Assembly: GCA_009912175.1 (NCBI GenBank)
Contig: WNDQ01000001.1
Span: 1-64,000, forward strand
DNA: 64,000 nt
Reading direction: 5' to 3'
Source: Paracidovorax wautersii
GTDB taxonomy: Bacteria > Pseudomonadota > Gammaproteobacteria > Burkholderiales > Burkholderiaceae_C
Positions 61,138 to 64,000 of the stretch are shown here, in pieces. Position 1 is the stretch's first letter. Every line of letters starts with the position of its first letter. The notes under the pieces are model-generated. The model did not search any database. It was not told the DNA's origin and worked only from the letters and a program-made list of their open reading frames with translations. Both the position numbers and the translations under genes were made by a program.

Positions 61138-61896
61138 ATGCCTGCCCGCGCCCCGTCCCCTGCCCGCCGCATGCCCGTGCTGCGCATCGCCGGCCGCATC
61201 GTGCTGGGCGTGCTCGCGGCGGCCCTGGCGCTGCAGCTGTTCTTTCTGCTGCGCATCGCGCTGATGGCCGTGGTCGACCCGCAATCGACCACCTTCCAGC
61301 GTTCGGAGTTCGTGCGCCTGGCCCGCGCCGAAGGCGAGTTCGGCTGGAGCCAGCGCTGGCTGGACTACGACGCGCTGTCCGACAACCTCAAGCGCGCCGT
61401 GGTCGCCAGCGAGGACGACGGTTTCTTCGAGCACAACGGCGTTGAGTGGGACGCCATCGAGCGCGCCTGGGAACGCAACCAGCAGGCCGAGCAGCGTGCG
61501 CTGGAGCGCCACAGCGGCCGCCCGCCGCGCATCGTGGGGGGCTCCACCATCACCCAGCAACTGGCCAAGAACCTGCTGCTGTCGGGCGAACGCACCCTGG
61601 CGCGCAAGGGCCAGGAACTGGTGCTGACCTTCATGCTGGAAAAGCTGCTGGACAAGCGCCGCATCCTGGAGATCTACCTCAACAACGTCGAGTGGGGCGC
61701 CGGCGTGTTCGGCGCCGAGGCGGCCGCCCAGCACTACTACCGCAAGAGCGCCAGCCAGCTCACCGCCTACGAGGCCGCGCGCCTGGCCGTGATGCTGCCC
61801 AACCCCAAACGTTTCGAGAAGCTGCCCAACTCCCGCTACGTCGCCGGCCGCGCCCAGACCATCGCGGGCCGCATGCGCGCCGTCACGCTGCCCTGA
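61138..61896 (+). CDS. mtgA: Monofunctional peptidoglycan glycosyltransferase
   Basis: A 252-residue bitopic membrane protein that extends glycan strands from lipid II. A membrane helix at about 20-42 is followed by the GT51 domain, with the catalytic glutamate in VASEDDGFFEHNGV and the conserved GGSTITQQLAKNLLLSGERT and KRRILEIYLNNVEWG. ATGs at 61138 and 61171 are both possible; the longer is given. It follows aroE, a common betaproteobacterial order. Confidence 0.94.
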   Translation: MPARAPSPARRMPVLRIAGRIVLGVLAAALALQLFFLLRIALMAVVDPQSTTFQRSEFVRLARAEGEFGWSQRWLDYDALSDNLKRAVVASEDDGFFEHNGVEWDAIERAWERNQQAEQRALERHSGRPPRIVGGSTITQQLAKNLLLSGERTLARKGQELVLTFMLEKLLDKRRILEIYLNNVEWGAGVFGAEAAAQHYYRKSASQLTAYEAARLAVMLPNPKRFEKLPNSRYVAGRAQTIAGRMRAVTLP

Positions 61897-62213
61897 CCGT
61901 GCCACTGGCACGGAGCCCCACGCCGATCATGGAATCGCCGGCCCTTTAGAATCCGGGTTGGACAGCGCTATCCAATCAAGCCGGCCCAGCTGTCGGCTTG
62001 AGGGATGCCCGCAACGTCCGGATGTCCTACTTGCATTCGGACACCTGCCCCCGGAGACTGAAGGGCGCCGCACCGCGGCGCGTTTGGCGCCCGGGGATGT
62101 GCGCGGCAGCCCGGACCCGTTCTGTCCGATCGCGCCCTGTGGGCGTTTCCGAGCACGGCATCGGGGGCGTCCGCGCGGAGAGCATGACAACAACAACCGT
62201 TGAGGCGACCTCC
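61897..62213 (+). promoter_or_regulatory. Structured upstream region of the PQQ dehydrogenase gene
   Basis: This 317-base gap holds an 18-base near-palindrome (61958-61975, TTGGACAGCGCTATCCAA) whose centre is C-G, as in LacI-family operators. Right after it is a hairpin CAAGCCG/CGGCTTG (61977-61983 and 61994-62000). Farther on are more GC-rich inverted segments. No gene was found. An ATG at 62184 is in frame with the dehydrogenase and could be its start. Confidence 0.45.
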
Positions 62214-64000
62214 ATGTCCAATCCTCCTCCTGTCGTCGGGCCGCGGGCCCGTCTTCTGTGTCTTTCAGGCACCGTGTTCGCCGTGCTCGGCCTGGCGCTG
62301 GGCGCGGGCGGCGCCTACCTGGCCGCGCTGGGCGGCTCGCTTTATTACCTGATCACCGGCCTGGCCCTGCTGGTCACGGGCGTGCTGCTGTTCAAGCGGC
62401 GCGGTGCGGCGCTGCTGCTGTATGCACTGGTGCTGCTGGGCAGCACGCTGTGGGCCCTGGCCGAAGTCGGCCTGGACTTCTGGCAGCTGCTGCCGCGCCT
62501 GGACGTGCCCTTCGCGCTCGGTCTGCTGCTTTTGCTGCCCGCCGTGCGCCGGCCGCTGCAGCCCGCGCGCGTCGGCACGGCAGCGCTGTCGGCCACGCTG
62601 GTCGTGGCGCTGGCCGCGGGCCTGGCGGCCCTGCCACGCAACCCGACCCACGTCGACGGCACACTGGAGCGCGGCCTGGCCGAGGTCCAGCCCGAGCAGA
62701 GCCAGGCGCTGCCGCCCACGCCCGAGGGCGACTGGCCCAGCTACGGCGGCACCGCACTGGCCCAGCGCTACAGCGCGCTCAAACAGATCACGCCGGACAA
62801 CGCGGGCCAGCTCGCCGTGGCGTGGGAATACCACACCGGCGATTTGCCCGGCAAGGAAGACCCGGTCGAGATCACCAACCAGGTCACGCCGCTGAAGGTA
62901 GGCGACACGCTTTACCTGTGCACGCCGCACAGCGTTGCCGTGGCGCTGGACGCCACCACCGGCAAGGAGAAGTGGCGCTTCGACCCCAAGATCCAGAGCG
63001 CCGCCGGCAGTTTCAAGCAGTGGGCGCACATGACCTGCCGCGGCGTCTCCTATTACGACGCCAACGCCTATTCCGCGCTGGACGCGGCAGCCGCGACACC
63101 CAAGGCCGCGGCCGCCAGCAGTTGCCCGCGCCGCATCTTCCTGCCCACGGCCGACGCGCGCCTGATCGCGCTCAACGCCGACAACGGCAGCGTCTGCACC
63201 GACTTCGGCGACCAGGGCACCATCCACCTGCTGACCGACAACCTCGACGGCCGCATGCTGCCGGGCGGCTATTTCTCGACCTCGCCGTCGGCCGTCACGC
63301 GCGACCTGGTGGTCATCGGCAGCCACGTCAGCGACAACTACTCGACGCGCGAATCCTCGGGCGTGATCCGCGCTTTCAACGTGCACGACGGCCATCTGGT
63401 CTGGAACTGGGACAGCGGCAACCCCGAGCAAACCGAGCCACTGCCGCCCGGCCAGCTCTACAGCCACAACTCGGCCAACATGTGGTCGGTCATCAGCGTC
63501 GACGAAAAGCTCGGCCTGATGTACCTGCCCATGGGCAACCAGACGCCCGACCAGTGGGGCGCCGGCCGCAGCGCGGGTGCCGAGAAATACAGCGCCAGCG
63601 TGGTCGCGCTGGACATCGCCAGTGGCCGCGTGCGCTGGCACCAGCAGTTCACCCACCACGACCTGTGGGACCGCGACGTCAGCGGCCAGCCCACGCTGGT
63701 CGACATCAAGACCGCCGAGGGCGTCAAGCCGGCGCTGATCTCGGCCGACAAGCAGGGCGACGTCTACGTGCTCGACCGCCGCGACGGCACGCCGATCTAC
63801 CCCATCACCGAAAAACCCGTGGCGCAGGGCGCGCTGCCGGGCGACTGGACCGCGCCCACGCAGCCGTCCTCGGCCATCAGCTTCGAGCCGCCGGTGCTGA
63901 CCGAGGCGGCCATGTGGGGCACCACGCCCTTCGACCAGCTCTACTGCCGCATCCGCTTCAAGCAGATGCGCTACCAGGGCCCCTACACCCCGCCCGGCCT
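62214..64000 (+). CDS. Membrane-bound PQQ-dependent dehydrogenase, glucose/quinate/shikimate type (partial)
   Basis: At least 595 residues are visible before the window ends; family members are about 790-810. Five helices in the first 145 residues (for example VFAVLGLALGAGGAYLAALG and YALVLLGSTLWALAEVGL) anchor it in the inner membrane. The periplasmic beta-propeller begins GDWPSYGGTALAQRYSAL and has the PQQ-type repeat WEYHTGDLPG. The glucose (Gcd) and quinate/shikimate (QuiA) enzymes are too alike to separate here; aroE nearby is suggestive but weak. The ATG at 62214 (MSNPPPVVG) has GAGG about 8 bases upstream; 62184 is an alternative. Confidence 0.85.
   Translation, partial: MSNPPPVVGPRARLLCLSGTVFAVLGLALGAGGAYLAALGGSLYYLITGLALLVTGVLLFKRRGAALLLYALVLLGSTLWALAEVGLDFWQLLPRLDVPFALGLLLLLPAVRRPLQPARVGTAALSATLVVALAAGLAALPRNPTHVDGTLERGLAEVQPEQSQALPPTPEGDWPSYGGTALAQRYSALKQITPDNAGQLAVAWEYHTGDLPGKEDPVEITNQVTPLKVGDTLYLCTPHSVAVALDATTGKEKWRFDPKIQSAAGSFKQWAHMTCRGVSYYDANAYSALDAAAATPKAAAASSCPRRIFLPTADARLIALNADNGSVCTDFGDQGTIHLLTDNLDGRMLPGGYFSTSPSAVTRDLVVIGSHVSDNYSTRESSGVIRAFNVHDGHLVWNWDSGNPEQTEPLPPGQLYSHNSANMWSVISVDEKLGLMYLPMGNQTPDQWGAGRSAGAEKYSASVVALDIASGRVRWHQQFTHHDLWDRDVSGQPTLVDIKTAEGVKPALISADKQGDVYVLDRRDGTPIYPITEKPVAQGALPGDWTAPTQPSSAISFEPPVLTEAAMWGTTPFDQLYCRIRFKQMRYQGPYTPPG

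Overview
The window reads as chromosomal DNA of a high-GC betaproteobacterium, most likely a Comamonadaceae member (Acidovorax/Hydrogenophaga-like). This rests on base composition, on gene orders typical of Burkholderiales (folC-dedD-cvpA-purF; rnb-aroE-mtgA; nitrate genes with a NIT-ANTAR regulator) and on a GC-rich dispersed repeat. It is an inference from gene content; no rRNA is present to confirm it.

Layout. 1-8458: an IS end truncates an amino-acid-type ABC permease, followed by its ATPase and a catabolic set (M20 deacylase, enolase-superfamily enzyme, M24 hydrolase; then on the other strand a VOC protein, a D-2-hydroxyacid dehydrogenase and a PLP dehydratase) and a divergent LysR regulator. 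8455-19804: pirin, then a complete D-xylose module (galM, xylR, xylA, xylB, two tandem xylF copies, xylG, xylH). 20063-31216: housekeeping genes, mostly on the minus strand (ettA, tRNA-Asp/Glu/Ala, gltX, purF, cvpA, dedD, folC), with arsC-like, ppnP and argG on plus and a broken ycgR. 31318-48556: tsaD, nasR, a MHYT-GGDEF-EAL protein and the nitrate assimilation region (nrtABC; nirBD, a nitrate reductase/flavoprotein fusion, ybiB, cobA). 48563-64000: mgtA with a long leader, yefM-yoeB, an HTH membrane protein, tldD, rodA, a yqiA-like esterase, a bestrophin, an RNB exonuclease, aroE, mtgA and the start of a PQQ dehydrogenase.

Regulation. The nitrate genes carry the clearest logic. Upstream of nrtA and again upstream of nirB lies the same order of parts: a candidate NtrC site, a GG-N10-GC sigma-54 promoter, two hairpins with A-A-N-G-G-C hexaloops, and a terminator overlapping the second hairpin. 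This is the architecture bound by ANTAR proteins such as the NasR encoded nearby. Nitrogen limitation (sigma-54/NtrC) and nitrate (NasR antitermination) would therefore both be needed for expression.

Gene damage is unusually frequent. The left-edge permease is cut by an IS; ycgR has an in-frame TAA; nrtB lacks an internal segment; nrtC has a 2-base frameshift; yoeB loses its last three residues to a TAA; and a (GCCC)5 tract puts the yqiA-like frame out of phase with its ATG. Apart from the IS, each could be real decay, phase variation or sequencing error, and read-level checks would decide.
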